From Armatimonadota bacterium (GTDB lineage: Bacteria > Armatimonadota > Fimbriimonadia > Fimbriimonadales > Fimbriimonadaceae), in NCBI GenBank assembly GCA_016789105.1, contig JAEURN010000011.1:62001-126000 (forward strand): 64,000 bases of DNA. Direction: 5' to 3'. A program made the translations under genes and the position numbers. Below are positions 32,264-41,353 of this stretch, in pieces (the stretch's first letter is position 1; each line of letters opens with the position of its first letter). Under the pieces are notes generated by a model that was given only the letters and a program-made list of their open reading frames with translations, was not told the DNA's origin and made no database searches.

Positions 32264-34356
32264 CCAAAGACTCGAAATCAAAACCGGGAATGGATTTTTG
32301 GCTCTTGGTGTTTGCCGCCGCCTTGGCCCCTCTTGTCGGCGGCCACGTGGCGCTAGAAGCCAGGCCAATCGACTTGGGGATGTTCGGCGAGCTGTTTGGC
32401 GGAGGGGCCCTTCCCTATTTGGCCCGGCTGATCGTTGGGGCGCCGATTCTGTGCGGTTTGTTCCTGATGGCAATGCGGGACCGGGTGATCCAGTTGCCCA
32501 ATATCAGAATCATCGGCACCTTGACGGCTTTTGTCTTTCTGCTGGGTTTCGCCATCCTGTTCGGCTCCTTCCACTACGTTTCGTTTGGAGAGTGGCTCAC
32601 TTGGTTTGTTTATGGCGGGGCCCTTTTCTTGACCATAGGCACGGTCGGACGCGGCCGCGGAGCCGTGATCGTCGCCGCGGCAGTCGGGGTTTCGGCGGCT
32701 TGGGTTGCGCTCCTGGGGGTGCGGGAGTACCTGGAGGTCATGGCCATCGAGCCCACGCATCGGATTTTTGCCGGCTGGAACAATCCCAACGCCGTGGCCA
32801 GCCTTTTTGTGTGCGGCGCGCTTGTCAATATTGGGCTTGGTGGCCGGACGCCGGGGATCGCCAAGCTCCTTCCGGTTATCGGCGCCTCGGCGTGCCTGGC
32901 TGCTCTTGTGCTAACCCAATCCAAGGGCGGCTATTTGGCCTTTGGGTTGGGTTTTGCGATCTATTGCGGGGTGTTGCTTGCTTCGGGCAAAGACAAACGG
33001 CCGTTGGGGGTCGGAATCGCCGCACTTGCCCTGGGCTTGGCCATCGGTTTGGGGGCAACCGCATCCGCCCCGAAAACCCCTGCCGGCGGGGCGCTGGTGC
33101 GGATCGGTTCAGGGGCCAGTGCCGAGCAAAGTGTCGGTTTTCGGCAGAACCTCTGGAAGTCGGCAGTCGCGATTGCGGCCAAACACCCAACCGGCACCGG
33201 GCCGGGAACCTTCCGGTTCTATTCTGCCGAACCTGGGATCATCGAATCGACAGTTTTCGCCCACCAATCTTATCTGCAACTCGCGGTGGAAGGCGGTTGG
33301 TTAGCCCTGATACTCTATCTCGCGACAGCGGTCTTTTGGGTGTCTTACGCCTTTCGGGGGATACGAAAGCAGCCGGGGGAAACGGTTGCATTCCGGGCCG
33401 GCTTGTTGGGGGCGGCCATCGGGTTGGCGGGCCACGGATTTGTCGAAAGCAATCTCTCGTTCATGGGATCTGGGCTCTTATTGTTCATTTTGGTCGGCTT
33501 AACCTTGCAACTTTCCACCGATGGGACATCCCCAGAGTCGGTGCCTCGGCAGTTGAGGTTTGCCATTGCCACCCTCACCTGCGCCCTCCCATTGGTTGGT
33601 TTGGCGGTTTTCGCCGCCTCGGAAGCCAATAAGTCTGTTTTGGCCACCGCGGTGTTCCGTGATCTCAACCCGGCCAAAGCCGTCGAGGCGGCGGGTGTGA
33701 TCAAGGCCAATAGCTTTGGAGATCCGGAAGCCATTTACTTGGCCGGATTTTATGGATCCAGCAGCCCCAAAGAGCGCGCCGAACTTGTGACCCAGGCGGC
33801 AGAGGCGATGCCCCAGCCGCGGCTGCTCCGCTCGGCGGCCCGTGTTTTGGCAGAAGAAGGCAAGGTCGATGAAGCGATCGCCATGAACAACAAAGTGTTC
33901 AGGATTGACCCGAACAATTTGAATGCCCATTGGTTGAAAATACAGTTTCTGCAAAAAAAAGGGGATACATCTGCGGTTGACGAAGCTTGTCGCGATTTGA
34001 TCAAGGTTGAATTGCAGACTTCATTCAAAGTCCGCGCAATCCCCGAGATCGTCCCCACCGAGACCTATGATGCGCGCTTGATATTGGCAGGCGACAGTGA
34101 AGACCGCAAAGAAAAGATCAGGCTGTTGGAAGAGGCCCTGACCGGGTACGCGAGGTTCATGAGCGTGACCGCGCCCCTGGTCAAGCGGTTGACCAACGAC
34201 CAAAACCCCGAATATGGCGGCGTCAGCCGCCAAGACGTCGAGGAAACCCAAAAACGGGCGAAGGAGGCGTTGGCAACCCTAAAAGGTCTTTATGGGCCTT
34301 CGTCGTCTGGGATTAATTTGACGGAAATCTCCGGCGCTTTGGACTTTTCCTTCTGA
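32260..34356 (+). CDS. O-antigen-ligase-like (Wzy_C) membrane protein with TPR tail
   Basis: 698 residues. A multi-helix membrane part (about 12 segments to residue 460) contains the large periplasmic loop and the HQSYLQLAVEGGWLAL segment, characteristic of the O-antigen ligase/Wzy_C superfamily, which joins or polymerises lipid-linked glycans. From about 500 a soluble region carries TPR-like repeats (RVLAEEGKVDEAIAMNNKVFRIDPNN). It is coupled by an ATGA overlap to two GT2 genes. Whether it is ligase or polymerase cannot be decided. Its last 67 bases overlap the convergent PBP2 gene. Confidence 0.82.
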   Translation: MTKDSKSKPGMDFWLLVFAAALAPLVGGHVALEARPIDLGMFGELFGGGALPYLARLIVGAPILCGLFLMAMRDRVIQLPNIRIIGTLTAFVFLLGFAILFGSFHYVSFGEWLTWFVYGGALFLTIGTVGRGRGAVIVAAAVGVSAAWVALLGVREYLEVMAIEPTHRIFAGWNNPNAVASLFVCGALVNIGLGGRTPGIAKLLPVIGASACLAALVLTQSKGGYLAFGLGFAIYCGVLLASGKDKRPLGVGIAALALGLAIGLGATASAPKTPAGGALVRIGSGASAEQSVGFRQNLWKSAVAIAAKHPTGTGPGTFRFYSAEPGIIESTVFAHQSYLQLAVEGGWLALILYLATAVFWVSYAFRGIRKQPGETVAFRAGLLGAAIGLAGHGFVESNLSFMGSGLLLFILVGLTLQLSTDGTSPESVPRQLRFAIATLTCALPLVGLAVFAASEANKSVLATAVFRDLNPAKAVEAAGVIKANSFGDPEAIYLAGFYGSSSPKERAELVTQAAEAMPQPRLLRSAARVLAEEGKVDEAIAMNNKVFRIDPNNLNAHWLKIQFLQKKGDTSAVDEACRDLIKVELQTSFKVRAIPEIVPTETYDARLILAGDSEDRKEKIRLLEEALTGYARFMSVTAPLVKRLTNDQNPEYGGVSRQDVEETQKRAKEALATLKGLYGPSSSGINLTEISGALDFSF

Positions 34357-36125
34357 TCGCGGGGTCGGAGATAGGTTTCGATGACCTTTTTTGCAATGGG
34401 CGCGGCAATCGTTCCGCCATGGCCGGCGTTTTCGACGATGACGGCAAAGGCGATTTTGGGGTCATCGGCCGGGGCAAAGCCGACGAACCAGGCGTGGGTG
34501 TGTCGGTTTGTGGAATTCTCGGCACTCCCCGTTTTCCCATCCACGGGGATACCGGGGATTTGCGCCGCTTTGCCGGTCCCGGCGACAACCACGTTGCGCA
34601 TGGCGTCTTTCAGAGTCGCCCAGAACCAAGAATCGGCCTTAAAGGTATGCAAAACCTCCGGCGGGTAAACCTCCATCTGTGATTTGTCCCCCCGGGGGAA
34701 ATGGGCCCGCACGACGTGTGGCCGGTAGTTTGTCCCTTCATTGGCAACCAACGCGGCGATGCAGGCCATTTGCAAGGGAGTGACAAGCAAATCGCCTTGC
34801 CCGATGCCGACGTTGTTGGCATCCCCAAACGAAAACGGCCGGCCATGTGTTTTCTGCACAAAATCGGCATCAGGCATCAACCCGGCTTTTTCCCCGGGTA
34901 GATCGATCCCGGTGGGCACGCCAATGCCAATTTGTTTGGCGACGGCTGTGAACCCGTCCACGCCGACCTTTTGCCCGAGGCGCCCGAAATAGCTGTTGCA
35001 ACTGCGAGTGAACGCCCACCGGAAATCGTAACTGGCGGCCGGATGGTTCTCACACTTGACCCGCCGGTTGCCTACGGTCAGGTACCCAGGGCAAAAGACT
35101 TGCTCGCGCGGGTTGAACTTTCCTGCCATATAGGCGGCCAATGTGGTGACGATTTTGAAGGTTGAGCCGGCCGGATAAAGTCCGGCGATCGCCCTTTTCA
35201 ACAGAGGGCGGTCGGGGTTTTGGTTGACGGAATCAGATTCCGCCTGGGTGAGGCCCCCATCATAAATCGATAGGTCGTAGCCGGGCGACGACACCATGGC
35301 GATGACTTCACCGGTCTTTGGATCAAGCGCCACAACGGCCCCTTTGTGCCCGGCCAGCTGTTCCTTTGCCACTTGCTGTGTGGCGAGGTCGAGGGAGAGG
35401 ACTAAGGATTCCCCGGGCACAGGTGACGAGGACATGACTGCCCGGAGGGGGCGGCGTTTCCGATCCAAAGTGTAAGTCGTCGAACCTGGCACCCCCATTA
35501 ACAACTGCTCATATTCGCGCTCCACCCCGTCGCGGCCAACATAGGGCGGGATGAACTCCTGTCCCGAATCCTTAAGCTCTTGTTCAATCGCTTCGGTTGG
35601 CACCCACACGTTGCCCAAAATGTGTTCCAGGGCGGCCGTTCCCACTGTTTCCCGCATGGGGAGGCTTTGGACGCCGATCCCCGGGAATTCCTCGCCGGAT
35701 TCAGCGATCAGGGCTGCCTGTTGGATCGTCGCCCCGACAAAAACCGGTACCGGGAAGTTGGATTTGTGCCACTGCTGTCGCATTTGGTACTCCAACTTGG
35801 CGCGGGTGGTGCCCAAGATGGTGGCCAGCCGGTCCAGCACTTCGGGTTTCTGCATGGCAATGGCCGGTTTTGCCGTTACGACAATGCTGGGTCGGACGTT
35901 GGCCAGGATGTTCATTTCGCGGTCGTAGATCCGGCCGCGGGGCGCCATGGTTTGGTCAACGATGAGCCCGGTCATCTTGGCTTGTTCCTTAAGGTCGTCG
36001 CCAGAGACGATCTGCAAGTACCAGAGTTGGGCGATTGAGACGCTAAAGAAGAGCAATAAGACCAAGGGCACGACCAAGAATCTCGTGGTCATGCGGCGCT
36101 CGGTCGGGGAATGGATGACGGACAT
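34290..36125 (-). CDS. mrdA: Penicillin-binding protein 2 (MrdA-type transpeptidase)
   Basis: A 611-residue class B PBP. A membrane anchor covers residues 14-35, then the dimerisation/pedestal domain begins GRIYDREMNILA. The transpeptidase domain has SxxK (AGSTFK near 321), SxN (SCNSYF near 375) and KTGS (GKTGSAEN near 530). With RodA it cross-links peptidoglycan during cylindrical growth, acting outside the inner membrane. The start overlaps the PBP1A gene end by 83 bases; ATG 36092 (MTTRFLVV) is an alternative with less overlap. The 3' end overlaps the convergent O-antigen-ligase-like gene. No mreBCD or rodA gene is adjacent. Confidence 0.92.
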   Translation of the reverse strand: MSVIHSPTERRMTTRFLVVPLVLLLFFSVSIAQLWYLQIVSGDDLKEQAKMTGLIVDQTMAPRGRIYDREMNILANVRPSIVVTAKPAIAMQKPEVLDRLATILGTTRAKLEYQMRQQWHKSNFPVPVFVGATIQQAALIAESGEEFPGIGVQSLPMRETVGTAALEHILGNVWVPTEAIEQELKDSGQEFIPPYVGRDGVEREYEQLLMGVPGSTTYTLDRKRRPLRAVMSSSPVPGESLVLSLDLATQQVAKEQLAGHKGAVVALDPKTGEVIAMVSSPGYDLSIYDGGLTQAESDSVNQNPDRPLLKRAIAGLYPAGSTFKIVTTLAAYMAGKFNPREQVFCPGYLTVGNRRVKCENHPAASYDFRWAFTRSCNSYFGRLGQKVGVDGFTAVAKQIGIGVPTGIDLPGEKAGLMPDADFVQKTHGRPFSFGDANNVGIGQGDLLVTPLQMACIAALVANEGTNYRPHVVRAHFPRGDKSQMEVYPPEVLHTFKADSWFWATLKDAMRNVVVAGTGKAAQIPGIPVDGKTGSAENSTNRHTHAWFVGFAPADDPKIAFAVIVENAGHGGTIAAPIAKKVIETYLRPRDQKEKSKAPEISVKLIPDDEGP

Positions 36126-38442
36126 CGGTCAAAAGGTCGCGGAAACCGTTGTAGGCGGCAAAGTCATTATGTTCGGTGGCAGGCCCGTGCAAGGGGCACA
36201 TTCCTCGGGGTTCAGAACCTTTGAAGAATGGCCTCCTCACCGTTTCGTTGCAATAGGCAGTGGCCCGCTGCATCGAATCAGCGCAGACAGTCACATAAAC
36301 AACTTCGCGGTTGTCCCGGTTTCCGGGCGGAGGTTTGGTCCCGCCATTTGGCGGGGGTTCGCCATTGCCGGCCCCATCGCCCCCGTTGTCAGGTGGGGAG
36401 ACCGGTAGCTGTTCGTTAGGATCTTTGACAACAGGCGTCACCTCCTCTGTCGGCTGGTCTGGGACGGTGATGTTGTCATCTTCTGGAACCTTATCCGGAT
36501 CCGGCGCATCGTCGGAGGAGGACGGTTCGACATGTTGAAGCCTGTTGAAGGGCCGGGATTTTTCACCGAGGGCATCTTGGATGTCGCCCATCACATCATT
36601 CCAGACCCTTGCTGGTCCTTCCCCACCAAACAGTCCCCGCATGGGAACGGCTTTGGGTCTGCCGTCGACCATTTGCTCGTTGGCGCACCAGACGATCCCA
36701 ATGAGTTTGTCGGTATAGCCGCAGAACCAGGCGTCCTTGTGGTCGCTGGTGGTGCCGGTTTTGCCTCGGGCATTGCGGACGCCTTGGGCTTCGTGTCCTG
36801 TTCCGCCCATGACGACCTGCCGGAGGGCGAGGTCGATGAATTCGGCTGCCGAACTTGAAACAACCGATGCGGCCCGGCGGGGTGCAAGCGGGAGGATGCT
36901 CCCATCGGGTTCGACGACGCGTTCGATGGCGTAGGTCGGGTAACGGTCGCCATGACTTTGGATGACGCTGTAAGCCTCGGCCACTTCGGTCATATAGACC
37001 TCTCCCGAGCCAAGGGCAAGGCTTTGGACGGCTTGCAGGTTGCTCCGCCGGAAGCCGTAGCTCTTCCGGCACATGTTGAGGACATTTTGGGGGCCAACTT
37101 CGCCGATCGCCCTGGCGGCAACGGTGTTATTGCTCCACGCAAGCGCCGAAGTGATGGATTGGTACCCCTTGTTGGCACCGCCCTTTACGTAGGTTCGGGT
37201 GCCGGTCTTCAAAATCGGGGCGCTGGAAATCGTCGACCCTTCCCCATAAATCCCGCGGTCGAGCCCGGTGAGGTAGACGAACGGCTTCATGGCCGACCCC
37301 AATTGCCGACCCGGGCCCATCCATTGCATATTGAATTCGGATTTTTCGTAGTCCGGGCCGCCAACCATGCACAAGATCCGGCCATTGTTGTCGGTGACCA
37401 AGATCGCCATTTGGTTTACCCGGTAGCCTTTGAGCCTGTCCAACCACTTGTCTTCGCCTTTTTCCGCCAGGTTTTGGTATTTGGTGTTCAGGGTTGTTTC
37501 GACGGTGTATCCGCCCCGGCTGATATCGATGCCTTTTTTGGCCAGTTCGTTCAGGACGTAATCCACAAAATAGGGGTGGAGTTTTTGCCCGCTAACGGTG
37601 ATGGGCTTCCTGGCTGCCACCTTGATGGGTTCCGCTTTGGCTTCAAGGTATTCGTTGCGGCTAATCCATCCTTCTTCCAACATGGTGTAAAGGACCAAAT
37701 TGCGGTTCTTGGTTGCGGCGGCCAGGTTCCTCACCGGGTTTTCGTCGCTGGGGCGCCGGACGCAACGCGCCAAAGTGGCGGCTTCAGACAAGGTGAGTTC
37801 GTCGAGAGTTTTGCCAAAGTAGACATCGGCGGCCGCACTGATCCCGTACGCCCTCTCGCCGAAATACACCTGGTTCAAGTAAAGGGTAAGGATCTCATCC
37901 TTGGTTTTGTCGCGCTCCATGGCGATGGCCAGAGCCATGTTGTCGAGCTTCCGGTCAAATGTCCGCTTGTCCCCGGTGAACACGCGCTTTGCCAACTGCA
38001 TAGAAAGAGTTGAGCCCCCCCCACTCTCGTGGGTGTCGCCGCCTTCGCGCGCGGCGACGACGACGATCCTGGCCAAGGATTGGAGGTCAACCCCCTCGTG
38101 TTGGTAAAACCGTTTGTCTTCTGCGGCAAGGATGGCGTTGACGACGACTTGCGGGATCTCGCTCCGGGTCACAGACCGCCGATATTCGGCTTGGAGCGAA
38201 TACAGGGTGACCCCGTCGGCCGATTTGATGACGGAAGGGGTGTTGTTGAGCTCTTCGATGACGGCGCCGAGTTTGGGGATGAGCTTTTCGGCTTTTTGCA
38301 GTTTGTTGTAGGCCACAACCGATCCGGCCATGAACAAAATCATGAAAATAATGCCGAAAACCATACCGACGATGCGGATGCGGCGCCACCACCCCCCTTT
38401 CTTGGAGCGGGGCACCGGCTTCTTAGGGGCGCTCTTTGCCAT
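36043..38442 (-). CDS. Bifunctional penicillin-binding protein 1A
   Basis: A 799-residue class A PBP. It has a basic N-terminus and one membrane anchor (VGMVFGIIFMILFMAGSVVAY). The glycosyltransferase domain GT51 has AAEDKRFYQHEGVD near 106 and the GGGSTLSMQLAKR motif. The transpeptidase domain has SAMKPF (SxxK), SNN and GKTGTTSD. A low-complexity tail is rich in Pro, Asp and Gly (about 640-735), and the end has three cysteines in a small extra module. It polymerises glycan strands and cross-links stem peptides. Upstream of PBP2 on the same strand with overlapping ends, suggesting coupled production of a growth-machinery pair. Confidence 0.93.
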   Translation of the reverse strand: MAKSAPKKPVPRSKKGGWWRRIRIVGMVFGIIFMILFMAGSVVAYNKLQKAEKLIPKLGAVIEELNNTPSVIKSADGVTLYSLQAEYRRSVTRSEIPQVVVNAILAAEDKRFYQHEGVDLQSLARIVVVAAREGGDTHESGGGSTLSMQLAKRVFTGDKRTFDRKLDNMALAIAMERDKTKDEILTLYLNQVYFGERAYGISAAADVYFGKTLDELTLSEAATLARCVRRPSDENPVRNLAAATKNRNLVLYTMLEEGWISRNEYLEAKAEPIKVAARKPITVSGQKLHPYFVDYVLNELAKKGIDISRGGYTVETTLNTKYQNLAEKGEDKWLDRLKGYRVNQMAILVTDNNGRILCMVGGPDYEKSEFNMQWMGPGRQLGSAMKPFVYLTGLDRGIYGEGSTISSAPILKTGTRTYVKGGANKGYQSITSALAWSNNTVAARAIGEVGPQNVLNMCRKSYGFRRSNLQAVQSLALGSGEVYMTEVAEAYSVIQSHGDRYPTYAIERVVEPDGSILPLAPRRAASVVSSSAAEFIDLALRQVVMGGTGHEAQGVRNARGKTGTTSDHKDAWFCGYTDKLIGIVWCANEQMVDGRPKAVPMRGLFGGEGPARVWNDVMGDIQDALGEKSRPFNRLQHVEPSSSDDAPDPDKVPEDDNITVPDQPTEEVTPVVKDPNEQLPVSPPDNGGDGAGNGEPPPNGGTKPPPGNRDNREVVYVTVCADSMQRATAYCNETVRRPFFKGSEPRGMCPLHGPATEHNDFAAYNGFRDLLTDVRHPFPDRAPHDHEILGRALGLIALL

Positions 38443-38502
38443 TTCGCCGTGCCACTATTATGACGGTGGAACACCGGGTGTGGTGTCTCTGGTTCCCATC
38501 GC

Positions 38503-39423
38503 CTAGGTCTTGACAAACTGGCTGAGCTGTTTCAGCTCACTTTCAGTGAAGTCACCGATCAAAACCAGAGTCATTCCCGCGGCGTTCCAGCGGTAGGAAT
38601 GGACCCGGTCGGATTTGGGCAGGGAGACCTGGTCGCTAGTTTCCTGCATCAAAAAAAGGCTGACCCGCCTTTCGCCGTCGGAATAGAACTGCCGGAGGAT
38701 GGACTTTCCGCGGAATTCCATTTGCCCGGCGGAAACCAACTCCAGTTTTCCGGGCCGGGCCAACATCATGGGTTTCAGCCCCATTTCCCGGGCAAGGCGC
38801 CGGACATCGTCGGCAACGGTGATGATTTTGGCATCCCTTGGAGGGTCGAGTTTTGAAAGCGAGAACCTGTCCTCAAAATTGATTTTGAGGATTTCGAATC
38901 CGACTATGTCGTCGCCTTGCGTCGATCCAAAGCTCCGTTTGAGCAGCACATATTTTTCGGCATCGATCCAAAGGCGGTGGGTTCCGCGCTTTCCGGCGGG
39001 AATTTCAATGTAGATGGTCTTCCGTCCGGCCACTGTCTCGCCGACCCTGGGCGTGCAATTTGCTGCTTCTGGGCTCCGGAGAGTGGCAACGGTTTCGGAC
39101 GCGCCGGCCCGGGAGGGGGCCACCCTCATCTCGTTCGTTGTCCGGTTGTAGGTGTAGCGTTTGCCGTCCCGCTCATAGATTTTCACATCTTTGTATTCGG
39201 AATCGGGGGGATAGGAGATGTACTGCTTCCCTCCGGCGCGGAGGACGCGTTCTTCGAATTCTCGGACACCGTTAACGGACCGGATCCGGACAACTCGGAC
39301 GGCAGCATAGCGGACAGTGCCAAGGCTATTCTCAACCCTTTCCGCAACCTGGCTAACGGATTGCGCCTGTCCGGAGGCCATGACCCCGAACAAAGCCCAA
39401 ACCGTGAGCGCGATTCTTGTCAT
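38503..39423 (-). CDS. RseB/MucB-like sigma-E regulatory protein
   Basis: About 306 residues from ATG 39423, where the signal peptide begins (MTRIALTVWALFGVMASGQAQ). The body has a LolA-like beta layer (VRYAAVRVVRIRS, RKTIYIEIPAGKRGTHRLWIDA) and a C-terminal domain (GAGMTLVLIG-like NAAGMTLVLIGDFTESEL), the layout of RseB/MucB. In other bacteria RseB binds the anti-sigma protein outside the membrane and senses lipid or envelope stress. Here it is third in a set with an ECF sigma factor and a membrane-spanning anti-sigma candidate, 10 bp after the latter, which supports the call. Confidence 0.78.
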   Translation of the reverse strand: MTRIALTVWALFGVMASGQAQSVSQVAERVENSLGTVRYAAVRVVRIRSVNGVREFEERVLRAGGKQYISYPPDSEYKDVKIYERDGKRYTYNRTTNEMRVAPSRAGASETVATLRSPEAANCTPRVGETVAGRKTIYIEIPAGKRGTHRLWIDAEKYVLLKRSFGSTQGDDIVGFEILKINFEDRFSLSKLDPPRDAKIITVADDVRRLAREMGLKPMMLARPGKLELVSAGQMEFRGKSILRQFYSDGERRVSLFLMQETSDQVSLPKSDRVHSYRWNAAGMTLVLIGDFTESELKQLSQFVKT

Positions 39424-39433
39424 CAATGGTGGT

Positions 39434-39928
39434 TCACCAATCCCGGGTGTCAAGTCTGCCCACCGCGATCGACCGGGCGAACGGGCGCGGGCTCCGGACG
39501 CCGACTGTGATTTGGGCGGCATCCGATTGGTGGGCCGTCGCAAGGGCCCGTCCCAATTCTGATCCCCCTTCGACCGAATCCGGCTGGTTGTCCGGGGTGT
39601 TGACCGCCATGGTTCCGTCATCCACGCTGACCGGTTTGGGAGAATTCAGGAACACGACGGCCGCACAGGCCACCGCCAGGGCCGAGACAAGTCCGCCGAG
39701 CCCGACCCACTTCCACACGTGCCGTTTGGGTTTGGGCGCGATTTGTCGGAGCTGCTCGTTGAGGCTACTCCTCCAAGCCATGCTAGGGTCTGGCCCCTCG
39801 GAAGACTTCAAGTATTCGGCGACAAAAGAGTTATCCCCGGCTTCGAGTGCTTGCTCCAGAGCAAGGTGCTCGGCGGCATCGAGCGGTTCTTCGCCGATGA
39901 GTTTTTTCAACAGTTTTTCGTTCAGCAT
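39434..39928 (-). CDS. Membrane-bound anti-sigma factor candidate
   Basis: A 164-residue protein with a cytosolic helical N-terminal part of about 70 residues (MLNEKLLKKLIGEEPLDAAEHLALEQALEAGD), one membrane segment (VGLGGLVSALAVACAAVVFL) and a disordered outside tail. No zinc-binding His-Cys motif is present, so it is not a ZAS-type factor. Its start overlaps the sigma gene by seven bases and an RseB-like gene follows, the order of the rpoE-rseA-rseB cluster. It is therefore the probable anti-sigma partner; sequence alone would not identify it. Confidence 0.72.
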   Translation of the reverse strand: MLNEKLLKKLIGEEPLDAAEHLALEQALEAGDNSFVAEYLKSSEGPDPSMAWRSSLNEQLRQIAPKPKRHVWKWVGLGGLVSALAVACAAVVFLNSPKPVSVDDGTMAVNTPDNQPDSVEGGSELGRALATAHQSDAAQITVGVRSPRPFARSIAVGRLDTRDW

Positions 39929-40626
39929 TTCGTAGCTCCCGCTGCGGGTGATTCCCCGCCTGGGCGACCATCCAAATAAGCCCGCACAACGCGTTGCATG
40001 TGTGCCCGGGCCAAAAACAACCGGCTTTTCACGGTGCCGACGGGCACGTTGACCGACCGAGCGATCTCTTCGTACCCCAAATCTTCTTGGTCATGCAAAA
40101 GCAGGACGGTCTTGAGCTTATCGCTCATGGTGTCCAGGGCTTGTTCAATGACGACGGCCATTTCTTCGGCCAACATCTGCCGGCTCGGATCCCACCGTTG
40201 GTCGGCAAACTCAAACTGTTCGTCCCCTTCAGTGGCTGGCTCGATGCTGAGCTCGACCGGTGACCGTTCCCTTTTCCTTGCCCTGTCGATGCACAGGTTG
40301 TGGGCGATCCTGAACAGCCAACTTCGCAGACTGGCGCGTCCATCGAACCCGGCCATAGCTTGGAATGCCTTAATGAACACCTCTTGTGTGACATCAAGGG
40401 CCTCCTCTTCGTTCCGGACGAATCGGCGGACGTACCCCAATACCCGGTTCTGGTATGCGTCCACAACTTTTCCGAAGGCGTCGTAATCCTGTTGCCGGCA
40501 TTTGGCAACTAAGGCTTGTTCCGCCGCCGTGTCGAAGTCGTGCCTGGACGCCACTTTGCTCGCACCTAACCACTGGCTCATGGCTGCTCTACTTTGGGTA
40601 AACGCTGGACGGGCCAAGGAGTTCAC
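39922..40626 (-). CDS. ECF (sigma-E/RpoE-type) sigma factor
   Basis: A 234-residue ECF sigma. Region 2 is visible in YQNRVLGYVRRFVRNEEEALDVTQEVFIKAFQAM and SWLFRIAHNLCID, and region 4 in LLLHDQEDLGYEEIARSVNVPVGTVKSRLFLARAHM. It directs RNA polymerase to envelope-stress-type promoters and should be held by the anti-sigma encoded next. Starts at ATG 40626 or, closer to the conserved core, ATG 40581. The next plus-strand-facing element upstream is the terminator of the barrel gene at 40709, so this set forms its own unit. Confidence 0.92.
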   Translation of the reverse strand: MNSLARPAFTQSRAAMSQWLGASKVASRHDFDTAAEQALVAKCRQQDYDAFGKVVDAYQNRVLGYVRRFVRNEEEALDVTQEVFIKAFQAMAGFDGRASLRSWLFRIAHNLCIDRARKRERSPVELSIEPATEGDEQFEFADQRWDPSRQMLAEEMAVVIEQALDTMSDKLKTVLLLHDQEDLGYEEIARSVNVPVGTVKSRLFLARAHMQRVVRAYLDGRPGGESPAAGATKC

Positions 40627-40650
40627 CGGATCGGGGTAGGGCCCAAAAAC

Positions 40651-40687
40651 CTGATAAAAACCCCCAGGCCGTGCAGGCCCAGGGGTT
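40651..40687 (-). terminator. Rho-independent terminator of the gene at 40709
   Basis: On the minus strand AACCCCTGGGCC, loop TGCAC, GGCCTGGGGGTT, then TTTATC: a 12-bp stem with two G-U pairs and a T tail (plus-strand arms 40659-40670 and 40676-40687). Confidence 0.85.
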
Positions 40688-40708
40688 ATGTCCCACCCTT
40701 AAGGGTGG

Positions 40709-41218
40709 CTAGAACCGGATGCCGCCGACGAAGGCGAAACCGGAGAGAGCCGTGCGACCAGAGCCGAAGTAGCGCGCTTCGACGAAGAACGGGTTCCCGC
40801 CAAAGTTCAGGTCGCGGCCAACGGCAAACGCATAGTTGAAGTCGAGGGTGCTGTCACTCCCGGCGGATTGTGTCCGGCCAAAACCAACGCCGGCACCGAC
40901 CGAGTAGTAGAAATCGCTGGTTCGCCCGACATAGTTGTACAGCACCGGCACGTTGCTGAAACCACCTTTACCGTAGTAATCCAAGCTCACGCTCCAGTGG
41001 GCCATGTAGTCGGCTTTGTCGGACGGGATTTCCTTGAGCTGTTTTTCCAGCCCGATGGTAAACCAGTTCTTCCCTTCAAACTTCTTGCCGTCGCCTTGGG
41101 CCATAAAGATCCCAGCGCGGAGGGACATGCCCATCGGCTTTTCGTATTGCGCGGCGGCGGGGGCGACGAGTACCGCAATTGCAGCCGCGGCGAGGCTCAT
41201 TTTGACCATGCTCTTCAT
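40709..41218 (-). CDS. Small exported beta-barrel-like protein
   Basis: About 169 residues from ATG 41218 (AGAGGAT precedes it), with signal peptide MKSMVKMSLAAAAIAVLVAPAAAQ. The body alternates hydrophobic and polar residues in eight or so strands (FTIGLEKQL, WSVSLDYYG, FYYSVGAGVGFG, NYAFAVGRDLNFG, PFFVEARYFGSG) and ends in GGIRF. This is the look of a small outer-membrane barrel of the OmpA/OprD-like class. No function can be assigned. A strong terminator follows. Confidence 0.6.
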   Translation of the reverse strand: MKSMVKMSLAAAAIAVLVAPAAAQYEKPMGMSLRAGIFMAQGDGKKFEGKNWFTIGLEKQLKEIPSDKADYMAHWSVSLDYYGKGGFSNVPVLYNYVGRTSDFYYSVGAGVGFGRTQSAGSDSTLDFNYAFAVGRDLNFGGNPFFVEARYFGSGRTALSGFAFVGGIRF

Positions 41219-41339
41219 CCGTGATCCTCTCGTGATTCGAGGTGACCTGGCCGGTTGCCCGGCCACTCTCAGTCACTATAGCACTAGTGACGGCCCAAGG
41301 TCCATGGGTGGAGCGGGCCCAAACCGAAAATTTCTCTTG

Positions 41340-41345
41340 TAGACT
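41340..41345 (+). promoter_or_regulatory. TAGACT box upstream of the exported hydrolase gene
   Basis: GTAGACTT occurs at 41339-41346, with eight bases from TAGACT to ATG 41354. No convincing -35 lies 16-18 bases upstream. GGGGGAG between box and start could also serve as a ribosome site. Confidence 0.4.
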
Positions 41346-41353
41346 TGGGGGAG

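Noticed and set aside
32298-33632. A 444-residue plus-strand frame inside the O-antigen-ligase-like gene
   Set aside because: Alternative frame of the hydrophobic gene; Arg/Gly/Cys-rich composition typical of shadows.
36952-38013. A 353-residue plus-strand frame opposite PBP1A
   Set aside because: Antisense to transpeptidase and GT51 motifs; no independent evidence.
40627-40658. T-rich bases after the terminator stem as part of a second terminator for the ECF sigma unit
   Set aside because: The only stem with a T tail is oriented for the gene at 40709; nothing supports a second one.
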